A stretch of 64,000 bases of DNA, taken from DATDAH01 sp963792205. GTDB taxonomy: Bacteria > Actinomycetota > Acidimicrobiia > Acidimicrobiales > DATDAH01. Where the stretch lies: positions 526,441 to 590,440 of the forward strand of contig CAWBVI010000005.1 in assembly GCA_963792205.1 (NCBI GenBank), in the 5' to 3' direction. A program made the translations under genes and the position numbers. This document shows positions 11,045 through 21,350 of this stretch, one piece after another. The notes beneath the pieces are model-generated. The model made no database searches. It was not told the origin of the DNA and saw only the letters and a program-made list of their open reading frames with translations. Each line of letters starts with the position of its first letter. Position 1 is the stretch's first letter.

Positions 11045-12256
11045 ATGCGCAGGTTCGCCCTACCCCTCCTCATCGGCTGCTTGGTCCTCGCTTCGTGCTC
11101 GGGCGACGACGGCGGTGACAGCAACGGCAGTAGCGAGAACGACGACGACAGCAGCGAGAGCGAGGCCCTGAGCGACGACGACGCGGGGGCCATGGCGCAG
11201 GGGCTGAGCCTCGTGCCGGACGACGATGCCAGCGCGGCGCTCGTCATCGTGAACGACTACGCGGCGGCCGGTGAGGCGCTCGACCTGGACCGGCCGGAGG
11301 CGGGGGCCGACGACGAGATCGCGGACGACTGGTTCATCCCGCTCACCATCGGGCGGGACGACACCGTCGGCGGCCTCCAGAGCAGCGACCTCTTCGGCAA
11401 CGAGCCGTTCGAGGACGAGGCGTGGCGAGCGGAGGTCGGCTGGGCGCCCATCGACGTCGACATCGCCGTCGACGTCCAAGCAGAGGAACACCAGGGGTAC
11501 TACGCCGTCATCGGCGACGTCGACCCGGACGAGATCGACGACGCCGTGACCGACGAGGACAACATCTGGGCCGACGAGCTGGCGGTCGAGGAGCAGAGCG
11601 GCACCGAGTACTACACGTGGGGCGACGACTCGGCGGACATCGACCCGGAGCGGATCACGGTCGTCCGGGACCTGGGCCGGGGCGGGAACATGGCGGTGCT
11701 CGACGGCGCCCTGCTCTGGGCCTGGGAGACCGACGTCATCGAGGACGGGATCGAGGCCGCCACCGGCGAGGCCGACAGCCTCGACGACAACGACGAGCTC
11801 GGCCCCCTCGCCGAGGCCATGGACGAGGCCGGCGCCGTGGGCGCGGTCTTCAGCGACGACGGCCACACCTTCGACGACGCCTACCTCGCCGGTGTCCTCG
11901 GCGACACCCTGACCGACGGAGAGGTGCCCGACGACTTCGACGACGTCCCCGCGCTGGAGCCTTACGAGGCACTGTCCACCGGGGTGCGGATCACCGACGA
12001 CGGCCCCCAGATGGTCGTCGCCCTCCTCCACGACGACGAGGATGCCGCCGAGGCGAACGCCGAAAACCTCGAGACCGTCATCGAAGAGGCCGAGTCGACG
12101 GCGTCCGCAACGGCGTGGAGCGACCTCGTGTCGCTCGACTCGACCGAGGTGGACGGCTCGGTCCTCCTGGCCACGCTCGACCTCGCCGAGCCCAGCCTGG
12201 CCAGCCTCTGGCTCCGCATGGTCTACACCCGCGACAGCCTGCTCTACGCCGACTGA
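11045..12256 (+). CDS. Highly acidic secreted lipoprotein
   Basis: 403 residues. N-terminus MRRFALPLLIGCLVLASCSG has a type II signal peptide with lipobox LASC, so the mature protein should start at Cys18 and be lipid-anchored outside. A Ser/Asp/Glu-rich linker (about 20-50) is followed by a folded region dominated by Asp and Glu, with repeated phrases such as AVIGDVDPDEIDDAV and DDGHTFDDAYLAGVLG. The acidity is striking beside its neighbours and could favour cation binding or salt tolerance (inference). No family recognised. A similar but unrelated-looking acidic lipoprotein lies at 23326. Confidence 0.75.
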   Translation: MRRFALPLLIGCLVLASCSGDDGGDSNGSSENDDDSSESEALSDDDAGAMAQGLSLVPDDDASAALVIVNDYAAAGEALDLDRPEAGADDEIADDWFIPLTIGRDDTVGGLQSSDLFGNEPFEDEAWRAEVGWAPIDVDIAVDVQAEEHQGYYAVIGDVDPDEIDDAVTDEDNIWADELAVEEQSGTEYYTWGDDSADIDPERITVVRDLGRGGNMAVLDGALLWAWETDVIEDGIEAATGEADSLDDNDELGPLAEAMDEAGAVGAVFSDDGHTFDDAYLAGVLGDTLTDGEVPDDFDDVPALEPYEALSTGVRITDDGPQMVVALLHDDEDAAEANAENLETVIEEAESTASATAWSDLVSLDSTEVDGSVLLATLDLAEPSLASLWLRMVYTRDSLLYAD

Positions 12257-12275
12257 CCGGGTTTCCCCAGGTCAG
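12253..12275. terminator. Hairpin between lipoprotein and FtsX-type permease genes
   Basis: CTGACC (12253-12258) pairs with GGTCAG (12270-12275), with GGG/CCC inside. It overlaps both stop codons of the convergent genes. The right arm carries the recurring intergenic sequence GTTTCCCCAGGTCAG. Confidence 0.4.
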
Positions 12276-14640
12276 GAGTCGGTTCGGACTGACCGTTGGT
12301 CGGGTGCCAGGCCGGCGACCACCACACCCGATCCCACCCGCCGGGACGCCTCGGTGGCGGCGAGCACGGCAACGAGGGCGGCGCTGGCCGAGAGGAGGAC
12401 CAGGGTCAGGATCGAGGTGAGCGGGTCCGGCGCCACGTCGAGCGATCCGGCCACCGCCCGCCACGTCAGCCGACCCACGGCGATGCCCAGGGGCACGCCC
12501 ACGACGAGGGCAACCGCGGTGATGGTGAGGGCGTTGACCACGCAGCACCCCCAGATCTCCCGCCGGGTCATGCCCATGACCCGGAGCATGGCGAGGTGCA
12601 GCCGTCGCCGGGTCATCGTCGTGTGCAGGCCGTGGACCAGCGAGGCCACGCCGAGGAGGGCGACGAAGGCGAGCAGCCAGCGGGGGATCGTCCGCACGCT
12701 GGACACCGTGTCGATGTCCGTCGGCGGTGCGGGCAGGACGTTCGCCGAGAACTCCTGGTACTCGGGTCCCAGCCGGTCGACGACCGCTTGGGGGTCGGCG
12801 CCGTGGGCGACCCGGGCCACCACCTGGGACGCCTCGAACGCCGCGGGGATGCTGGCGTGGGCGCGGAAGTCCTCGCCCACCATGCCGACGCCGTCGGTGA
12901 AGTCCCCCTCATCGACTTCGGGGAAGAGGGCGATGCCCACCACCTCGAGGTCCGCCGGCGCCGAGTCCGACTCGGGCGGCGCGACGGCGATTTCGTCGCC
13001 GATCTCGATGCCCAGCCGCTCGGCGGTGGCCGGACCCACCACCGCCTCGCCCGGGCCGGCCGGCTGGCGGCCATCACGGAGGGCGAAGCCGATTTCGCCG
13101 TGCACCGGCGTGAGCCCGTTCGCCCGCACGGATTCGCCCGCGACGATGGTCGCGCCGGAATCGAAGCGGGCGACGGCGGCGATCTCGTCGGCGGCGGCCA
13201 GGGACCGGGAGGCCCCCTCCACCGTTTCGGACGTGAGGTCGAACGTGAGGTCCCAGGCGTAGCCCCAGCGGCCAGGTGTCTCCACGAGGCGGTCGAGGCT
13301 GGCGACGAAGATCAGGACCGCCACGGCGCCTACGACGGCGACGATGGTCCCGCCGATGGCCGGTAGGGGCGTCGTGGCCGCGGTCCGCCGGTCGAGCGCG
13401 AGGCCCACGCCGTTGACCACGGCCGGCGAGGCGCCGCTGCGGGCCACGGCGGTGACCGCGGTCGACGGTCGCCGGACCCGGGCGGGCGCCTCCACGCGGC
13501 GAGCGAACCAGGCGCCGAGGAGGCCGGCGCCGATGACCACGACAGCCACGAGCAGGGGCCCCAGCATCAGCACGGCGCCGTCGAGGTCGACGCCCCGATC
13601 GGGCTCGATGCGTCGGGCCAGCCCGATGGGCATGGTGGTCGACCCGATGGCGGCCACGATCCCCGCCCCCACGGCGCCGACCACGGCGACCGGGAGGGCG
13701 GTGGCGGCGAGGGCCCGCAGGCCGGTGGCCGGGCGGACCCCGAGGGCCCGCAGGGTGACGAGGTCGTCCTTGGCGGTGGCCACGTGGCGGGCGACGGCCT
13801 GCCCCACGATCACGGTGGCGGCCACCGCCGCCGCCATGGCGAACGCCGCCAACCCGAGGGCCAGCGCCGAGACCGTCGTGCGGGCGGGCTTCGAGCGCAC
13901 GGCGTAGGTGAAGACGTCGATCCGCCGCTCGCCGGCGACACCGTCGAGCTCGCGCTCGAAGTCCTCGCTCGTCGCCCCAGGCTCCAGCAGGACCACGACA
14001 TAGGTGGCGAACTCGTCGATGCGGCCCTGGACGGTCTCGTAGAAGGCGGGGGTGGCGTAGAGCGTGCCCTCGGCCCGGCTGGCGGCGTCGTCGACGTCCC
14101 GGATCACACCGGCGATCGTGAGCTCCAGGTCGGGTCCCTCCGGCGGGAAGTACGCCTCGGCGGCCACCTGCTCGGGGGTGAGGGTGTGGACCACGACCTC
14201 GTCGCCGGCGCCGCGGGCGATCAGGGCGGCGGTCGTCTCGTTGACGATGATCTCGTCAGGGCGGTCGGGGTCCGGCCGGCGGCCCTCCACGAGCAGCCCG
14301 GTCTCGATCGAGGTGGCCACGCCCTCGCCGCGAGGGGCGACCAGGCCGATGTCGGCCTCCACCCCGTCGACGACGGCGAACATGCTCGTCGCCGCGCCGA
14401 TGTCGCCGGTCGACGGCAGGGCCCGGATCTGGTCGATGAGCTCCGGGTCGTCCTCCTCGATGTTGAGCAGCGCGTCGGCGGCGTGGCTCCGGGATGCCAA
14501 CCGCTCGAGGCTGGTCGCCGTCCGCCGGGCCCCGGCCGCCGCGGTGAGGACCACACCGCCCGCCAGGGCGACCAGCAGCGTGAGCCCGACCAGCGATCGG
14601 CGGCGGCGGCGCCAGTCGGCCTGGACCCACAGGCGCGCTC
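12272..14640 (-). CDS. FtsX-type ABC transporter permease (start uncertain)
   Basis: About 785 residues. Two FtsX permease blocks are visible: after the first outer domain, helices at TTVSALALGLAAFAMAAAVA and following; then a second outer domain and a C-terminal block with RTIPRWLLAFVALLGVASLV, RRRLHLAMLRVMGMTRREIW and ALTITAVALVVGVPLGIAV. This is the MacB/LolC-like permease fold used for lipoprotein or peptide export or cell-wall signalling. The conserved N-terminal phrase LWVQADWRRRRRSLVG and its first helix lie in frame upstream of the first GTG (14554), but no ATG, GTG or TTG precedes them; an ATG at 14647-14649 in a neighbouring frame, with GGAGGGG between, suggests one indel, or CTG is used. 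No ATPase partner lies next to it. Confidence 0.75.
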
Positions 14641-14775
14641 CCCTCCCATCCGTCCATCGAAGCCGGACGGCCGGTCGGGGTCAACGGGGCCAGCGCACTG
14701 GGAGTGGGGGTGCTACCCCCACCGGTGCCCCGCCGGCCGGGGCCGCCTCCCCCGCCTTCGGCGGTAGCAGCGTCG

Positions 14776-14948
14776 CTAGTCGTGTGACACGCCGCCGCGA
14801 CCTCGAGTGCTGCACACACCTGGCGCATTCGATCGCCGCTCAGCACGCCGAGGCGCTCGACGAGCACCCCGACCGAGACACTCTCCACCGAGTCGAGGTT
14901 GACCGCAGTTGTCCAGTGCACCGGGTCGTCGCCCGGCGTGGTCGACGG
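14776..14948 (-). pseudogene. C-terminal remnant of a PemK/MazF-like toxin gene
   Basis: The minus strand encodes HWTTAVNLDSVESV followed by LVERLGVLSGDRMRQVCAAL and EVAAAC, the characteristic C-terminal end of PemK/MazF-family toxins (sub-sequence NLD-x-V followed by LS-x-x-RM-x-x-VC-x-AL). A stop closes the frame just upstream, and no N-terminal half or antitoxin gene is present. A TAG (14776-14778) follows almost at once in the neighbouring frame. This is a relic. The rest of the ~400 bp between the permease and the next regulator (14650-15054) shows no gene. Confidence 0.55.
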
Positions 14949-15054
14949 GGGCTACCTGGCCCCCGCTGGCGCCTCGGGCGTCGCTGCCACAGGTTTGCCA
15001 CAGGGGTCCGTCAGCGTGGCAGTGGTAAGACACGGAGAGACGGGAAGGGGTCCG

Positions 15055-18000
15055 GTGGTCGAGTTCAACGCGCTGGGTGCGGTGGCAGTCACGGAGAGCG
15101 GCGAACCCAGTCGCGATCGGTGGGGCCCGCCAGCGGCGGCTGCTGGCCATGCTCCTCATCCACGCCAACACCGTCGTGTCCGTGGATCGGCTGGCGGAGG
15201 CCGTGTTCGCCGGCGACCCCACGCCGGCCGCCAGCACGACGATGCGGAGCTACATCGCCCGGATCCGTCGGGTCGTCAAGAACGGCCACGAGGGCGGGCC
15301 CTCGGTCCTGACGCAGTCGCCGGGCTACGTGCTCCAGCTGCCGACGGAGGCCTTGGACGTGGCCCGCTTCGAGGCCCGCCTTGCCGATGCCCGCGCCAGT
15401 CTGGAGTCGGGAGGACTCGCCAGGCGCCGCGGCGGCGGCCCGCGCCGCCCTCGAGCTCTGGCAGGGTGAGGCTTACGCCGAGTTCGCCGACGAGGACTGG
15501 GCCCGACCCGAGGCCCAGCGGCTCGGCGAGCTCCGGATGGTCGCCCACGAGACCCTGATGGACGCCGAGCTGGCCTGCGGCCGGGCGGCCGAGCTCATCC
15601 CGGAGCTGGAAGCGCTGAGGGCCGAGCACCCGACCCGGGAGTCGTTCCAGGCCCAGCTCATGCTCGCCCTCTACCGCAGCGGGCGGCACACCGACGCCCT
15701 CCGCTCCTTCCAGGACCATCGGCGGACCCTGGCCGAGGAGCTGGGGCTCGACCCGACGCCCTCGTTGCAGGAGCTGGAGCGACGGATCCTGTCCCACGAC
15801 CCGTCGTTGCTCCTCGACCAGCCGGCCGGCCAGCCGTTGCGGGGGTACCGCCTGGGTGAGCGCCTCGGCACCGGTCGGGACGGCACGGTCCACGCCGCCC
15901 GCCTCCCGGGTGTCGATCGCGAGCTGGCGATCCGTGTCCTCCACCAGGAGCTCGCCGACGATCCCGAGTTCGTGCGTACGTTCGAGGCGACCGCACACCG
16001 GGTGGCGTCGCTTCGCCACCCGGCGATCGTCGCCCTGCAGGACTACTGGCGCGAGCCCGGGGCGGCGTACGTGGTCATGCGCCGCCTGCACGGGGGGACG
16101 CTCACCGACCGCCTCGCCCGCGGTGCCCTCACGACCAGCGAGGTGGCGACGCTCGTGAGCCGGGTGGGAGGTGCCCTCGTCACCGCCGCAGCCGCGGGAG
16201 TCGTCCACGGTTCGCGTGACGGCCGACAACGTGCTCTTCGACGATTCCGGCGAGCCGTGCCTCGCCGACTTCGCCGTCGCGCCCGGGCGCGGCCCTGCGG
16301 TCGACGATGTCCACGCCTTCGCCGAGATGATCCGGCGCTGTGTCGACGAGGGCAGCGACGTCGACGCCGTCCTGGCCGCCGCCATCGCCACGGACGAGCG
16401 CCCGGCGATGGCCGACCTGGTCCCCGCGCTGATCGAGGCCCTGACCTACGGCCGCGGAGGCGACCTCGAGCCGCCCCCGAACCCGTACAAGGGCCTGCGG
16501 GCCTTCGACGAGAGCGACGCCGCCGACTACTTCGGGCGGCGCGACCTGATCGAGGAGGTCCTCGCTCGGCTCCGCCGGGACGATCTCGGCGGCCGGCTCG
16601 TGCTCGTGGTCGGCGGCTCCGGCACCGGGAAGTCGAGTGTGGTGCGGGCCGGCCTGCTGCCGCGCGTGCGGGCCGGCGAGGTGGCCGGCTCCGACGCGTG
16701 GTTCGTGACGACGATGCTCCCGGGCGGCTCGCCCTTCGACGCGCTGGCCGAGAGCCTCCGTCGGGTCGCCGTCGCCGCGACGACGGGCCTGGCCGACGTC
16801 CTGGCTGCGGACACCGGCGCCATCGACCGCGTCCTGCGCGACCTCGTCCCCCTGGGCGGCCAGCTGCTGCTGGTCATCGACCAGTTCGAGGAGCTCTTCA
16901 CGTCCGCGTCGGAACGGGACCAGCGGGTCTTCCTGGCCGGCCTGGTGCACGCCATGTCGGTGCCCGACAGCCGCCTGCGGGTCGTGGCCACCCTGCGGGC
17001 CGACTTCTACGACCGGCCACTCGCGGTGCAGGGCTTCGGTGCCCTCGTGAACGACGCCACGGTCGCGATCGCGGCGATGACGCCGGCCGAGCTCGAGGCG
17101 GCCATCGTCGAGCCGGCCGAGCGGGTGGGCCGTCGGCGTCGAGCGGGCGCTGGTCGCCGAGCTCCTGGGCGCGGTCGCGGACGAGCCGGCCGCCCTGCCC
17201 GCCCTCCAGTTCACCCTCTACGAGCTGGCGGAGGGCGGCGACGAGACCCTCACCGTCGCGGCCTATCACCGGCTCGGTCGGGTCGACGGCGCCATCGCCG
17301 GGCGGGCCGAGCAGCTGTACCAGTCCCTGGACGAACGGGAACAGATCGCGGTCCGGCGCCTGTTCGAGCACCTCGTGGTGATCGACGCCGACGACGAGCC
17401 CACCCGGCGCCGGGCCGCCCGCGACGAGCTGTCCGAGGCCGCCGCCGACGGCTCGGTGGACGCCGCCGTCGACCGGTGGGCCAGTGCCCGCTTCCTCAGC
17501 CTGGACCGCCATCCGCGGTCACGCGTGCCGACCGTGGAGATCGCCCACGAGGCCCTCCTCCGGGAGTGGCCGCGCCTCCGGCGCTGGATCGACCAGGACC
17601 GCGACACCCTGATGGTGCTCGGACACCTGCGGGAGGCGGCGGCGAGCTGGGTCGAGCTCGACCGTGATCCGGGGGCGTTGTACCGAGGAGCCCAGCTCCA
17701 GGTCGCGCATCGAGGTGGTCGAGGCCCGCGTCCGGCCACCTCCCGCCCCTCGAGCGCGACTTCGTGGCGGCCAGCCGCGGAGGAGCGGGACCGCGAAGCG
17801 GCCGCCGAGACCCAGCGGGTCGCCCGGCAGGCCCGGGCCAACCGCCGGCTCCGGATGCAGCTCGTGGTGATCGGCGTGGCCCTCGTCGTCGCGCTGGTGG
17901 GTGGCGTCATCGCCGTCGACCAGCGCAGCGAGGCCGAGGAGGAGCGCCGCGACGCCACCGCCCGCTCCCTCGCCGGGGCGTCCTCGGCCAGCCTCGTCGA

Positions 18001-20142
18001 CGATCCCGAGCGGAGCATCCTGCTCGCCCTCGCTGCGGTCGACGTCACGCGAGAGCACGGCGGCGAGGTGCTGCCCGAGGCGATCGAGGCGCTCCACGAG
18101 GCGGTGGCTCGGTCGAGGCTGGTGCTGAGCGTCCCCGAGGTCGGAGGCCCCGTGGACTGGAGCCCTGACGGCCGCACGTTCGTGACCATGGGACCCGAGG
18201 GCTCGGGGACGGTCGAGATCCGTGACGCTGGCACGGGAGCAAGCGTGCTGTCGTTCCGGGCTCACGAGTTCGACATCAACGACGTGGCCTTCAGCGCCGA
18301 CGGCTCGCGGCTCGCCACGACCGGCGACGACGGCGCCCTGCGCCTCTGGGATCCCGTCACCGGCGAGGAGCAGGCCGCGTTCGACTATCCCGCCGAGGGC
18401 GAGGTGTGGGGCCCGTCGTTCAGCCCCGATGGGAGCCGGGTGGCGGCGGCGTGGCCCCAGCACGACGTCGTGCGCATGTTCGACGTGAGGGCCAGCCGCG
18501 AGGTGTGGGTGGCCGCGCTGGACGGCGCACGGCACGGCGTTCAGCCCTGACGGTGAGCGCCTGGCGATCGTGCAGACCGACGTGGCCGATCATTACCCGG
18601 TTCGCTCCGCGTTCGAGGCTCGCATCCGTCGTCTCGTGCCGGTGGTGGTGGACGCCGCGACCGGTGAGACGGCCTTCACGGCCGGTGTGGAAGGGGACGA
18701 GGCAGGGGTGTTGTCGCCCGAGTTCGGCGGGGACCCCACCCCCGGCAATGGGGGTTCGGGCCGGGACGCGGCGTGGAGCCCGGACGGTCGGTTCCTGGCC
18801 ACGTCCACTGTGGACGGAACCGTGGTCGTGTCGAACGCGACCACCGGGTCTCGCCGGTTCGCCATCGAGGCCCACACCGCCCCCGTGAACGCATTGGCGT
18901 GGAGCCCCGACAGTGCCCGCTTGGCGACGGCGAGTGATGACGGCACGGCCCGGGTCACCGAGATCGCCGCGGACGGGGGAGGAGCGACCACCTCCGTCGT
19001 TGCCCACGACACCGACCGCGGATTGGTGAGTGTGGCGTTCTCGCCCGGTGGCGACCGGATCGTCACCGGGGTGTCCGGCCGGACCGCGGTGAAGGTCTGG
19101 GACATCGGGGTCACGGGCGGCGCCGAATGGCTGAACGTGGCAGGACACAGCGCCCGCCCCGGCGCATCGGCACTGGCGTTCACCCCCGACGGCGACGCCC
19201 TCGTCGTCGGTGGCGAGGACGGCACGATCGCGAGTTGGGACGTGACCTCCGGGCGACGCCTCTGGACCTCCAGTCCCGTCACGGCCGAGCGCCGCGAGGT
19301 CGAACAGCTCGCGGTGAGCCCGGACGGCCTTCTGGTCGCCTCGGCGGTGGACGAGGGCCCGGTCGAGCTCTGGGACGTCTCGACCGGCGGGCACCTCCGG
19401 ACGGTCCTGGATCGGCTCGCCAGCCAGCGGGTGGTGTCCCTGACCTGGAGCCACGACGGCGAGGTCCTCGCCGTCGCCCGGACCTACGACCTCGAAGGCC
19501 GGGTCGACATCGTGAACCGCGCCGGCGGACGGGTGAGCGACTTCTACGAGAACTCCCACTGGGGCATCGGCTCGGCCAGCTTCAGTCCCGATGACCGGCT
19601 GCTGGTGACCACTCGGCTCCCGAGCCTGGACAACCTGCCACGACAAGGGCTGCGGGTGTGGGACTGGGAACGAGGCGAGACCGTGAAGACGATCGAGGCC
19701 CCCGCGGTCCAGGCCGCATTCGATCCCCGGAGCCCGAGGATCGCGGCCCGGCTCGAGCAGGAGGGCACGGTCGGGGTCTGGGACGCGGTGTCCGGCGATC
19801 AGTTGGAGACGCTCCCGGGACCGGCCGTCGTCAACGCCCTCGCCTACGGGAGCGACGGCTCCCAGGTCGCAACCGCCGGGGTCGACGGGGTGGTCCGCCT
19901 GTGGGATCCCGACACCGGGGAACAGGACCTCGAGCTCCGCGGGCACGGGACGAACGTGCAGGCGGTGGTCTTCAGCCCCGACGGGACACGACTGGCGTCG
20001 GTCGGCAACGACGGCCTCGTCCGGGTCTGGGCCCTGGAGTTGGATGACCTGATCTCGATCGCCGAACAGCGCCTCACCCGCGCGCTTCACCGACGAGGAG
20101 TGCCAGCAGTTCCTCGATCAGGACCGGTGCCCGGCCGCCTGA
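15055..20142 (+). CDS. Giant transmembrane regulator: BTAD head - pseudokinase - STAND NTPase - TM helix - WD40 propeller (about seven frameshifts)
   Basis: About 1,690 residues. GTG 15055 follows GGAAGGGG. Order: OmpR-type winged helix and BTAD repeats (to ~15830); a kinase-like domain (YRLGERLGTGRDGTV, ~15845-16330); a STAND NTPase (NPYKGLRAFDESDAADYFGR, Walker A GGSGTGKSS, Walker B LLLVIDQFEELF); one helix at about 17850-17910 (LVVIGVALVVALVGGVIAV); WD40 blades to the end FTDEECQQFLDQDRCPAA, matching the end of the 3841 protein. The kinase part lacks the usual Lys (LAIRV), has HG in place of HRD and DFA in place of DFG, so it is probably inactive. Shifts fall near 15110, 15415, 16215, 17130, 17700-17790, 18535 and 20084. 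The stop is 110 bp before the repeat protein gene. Confidence 0.8.
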
Positions 20143-20252
20143 TCCGGACTGCCACACAACTGCCACACCGGTGCTGCGCCACCGCCACCACCCTCCTCCA
20201 CCGTCGTGTTCGACAGCAGCTGCACACCGCAGCCCGACACGAAGGAGCCGTC

Positions 20253-20717
20253 ATGGCACTCACCGAAGAGCGCATCCAGGTCAAGGAGACCGCGAAGCCC
20301 ACGTCGTCCCTCCCGCCGGAGGCGACCCGGGACTGGAGCCCGATGTGGCTGCTGATCCTGGTCGGCGCCGTGGCGGCGGTCATCGTCACCGTCCTCGCCC
20401 TCCGACCCGACAGCGAAGCCGACATCCCGAACCACCAGCAGGTGATCGAGCACGGCAGCCCGACCGCCGTCGACCACGCCGCCGAGGTCGTGATCCCGAA
20501 CCACCAGCAGGTGATCGAGCACGGCAGCCCGACCGCCGTCGACCACGCCGCCAGCACCGGTGGCCCGGTGACCGGGGACCACCAGCAGGTGATCGAGCAC
20601 GGCAGCCCGACCGCCGTCGACCACGCCGCCAGCACCGGTGGCCCGGTGACCGGGGACCACCAGCAGGTGATCGAGCACGGCAGCCCGACCGCCGTCGACC
20701 ACGCCGCCTCGTCCTGA
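20253..20717 (+). CDS. Small single-pass membrane protein with four 17-residue tail repeats
   Basis: 154 residues. ATG 20253 follows GAAGGAG. Residues 1-30 are polar (MALTEERIQVKETAKPTSS and on); one helix spans about 31-51 (WLLILVGAVAAVIVTVLAL); the rest is a hydrophilic tail made of four copies of HQQVIEHGSPTAVDHAA. Copies 1 and 2 are preceded by IPN; copies 3 and 4 are separated by the linker STGGPVTGD. Each unit has two His, one Glu and one Asp, so metal binding is possible. The gene follows the giant regulator in the same direction with a 110-bp gap and may be co-transcribed. No family recognised. The repeat could be a ligand or docking peptide for the outer WD40 propeller (inference). 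Confidence 0.75.
   Translation: MALTEERIQVKETAKPTSSLPPEATRDWSPMWLLILVGAVAAVIVTVLALRPDSEADIPNHQQVIEHGSPTAVDHAAEVVIPNHQQVIEHGSPTAVDHAASTGGPVTGDHQQVIEHGSPTAVDHAASTGGPVTGDHQQVIEHGSPTAVDHAASS
20433..20708 (+). repeat. Four 51-bp coding repeats
   Basis: Units at 20433-20483, 20502-20552, 20580-20630 and 20658-20708 are essentially identical at DNA level, including third codon positions. Spacers are 18 bp once and 27 bp twice, the last two identical. Identity at silent sites indicates recent expansion or ongoing gene conversion. Confidence 0.9.
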
Positions 20718-20834
20718 CGGCAAGACCATCGGAAGGTCGCCCCGGCGACGCCGCCCTCCCCCTCGGAGGCGGCGTCGCCGGCGCCTCCGTCGTCCAAGCC
20801 ATCACCAAAAGTTTCCGATCAGGCCTCGATCAGA

Positions 20835-21273
20835 TCAATGCAGCTCCCGCCGACGCGGGAGCCGGAACGCGACCGTCGGAATCACGATCGCCGCCGCCAC
20901 GACGTGCGACAGCGCCAGCGTGACCTGGGTGGCGGTGTCGGCGTCGGCCGTCGACGACCGGCCCGAGCGACAGGGCCGTGAGCACGACGGTCGTCACGAC
21001 GAACGTCCGGGCGGGTCGCTTCGCCCACCGGGAGAACGCGTAGGCCATCCCGACGCCCACTGCTGACCAGAACAGCGTGACCAGGGCAAAGCCTGGGATC
21101 GGGATCTCGTCACCGTCGACTTCGAGGGGGACGTCGATCGCCTTGGCGCCAAGCGCGACCACGACCGCCCCCGCAGCGGCCGCGATTGCCGCCAGCGCGC
21201 CGGTGAGCCACAGCGGGCGAACGTCGGCGGGAGTCGACGTGGCGAGCGACCGATCAATCCTCGTTGAGGCCAT
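20835..21273 (-). CDS. DUF6069-family membrane protein (one frameshift)
   Basis: About 145 residues. ATG at 21271-21273 follows AGGAGG. Four helices are expected: LTGALAAIAAAAGAVVVALG, GFALVTLFWSAVGVGMAYAF, TFVVTTVVLTALSLGPVV, and, after a shift near 20950, LALSHVVAAAIVIPTVAF, ending RLPRRRELH at 20835. The order and the TFVVTTVVLTALS phrase match DUF6069 proteins, whose function is unknown. The gene sits behind a SoxR-like box (21329-21346), which suggests induction by redox-active compounds. Confidence 0.75.
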
Positions 21274-21319
21274 TGGACTACCTCCTGTTGTTGTCTGGCG
21301 TGCCCCTTGGCAGACGGCA

Positions 21320-21350
21320 ACCGTAAGACCTCAACCTCACTTGAGGTCAA
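21320..21350 (-). promoter_or_regulatory. SoxR-like box inside a 19-bp-spaced promoter, upstream of the DUF6069 gene
   Basis: CCTCAACCTCACTTGAGG (21329-21346) matches the SoxR consensus CCTCAAGTTAACTTGAGG at 14 of 18 positions. Reading leftward, -35 TTGACC (21350-21345) and -10 TACGGT (21325-21320) flank a 19-bp spacer. Over-long spacers with a dyad inside are the hallmark of MerR-family activation. The gene starts about 47 bp downstream with its own ribosome site. Confidence 0.65.

Noticed and set aside
14705..14770. GC-rich palindromes upstream of the permease as a terminator or regulatory site
   Set aside because: Imperfect arms in a very GC-rich stretch; such dyads occur by chance here.
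20433..20708. Possible CRISPR array (regular repeats with spacers)
   Set aside because: Repeats are in-frame 51-bp coding units, spacers are short and mostly identical, and no cas gene is present.
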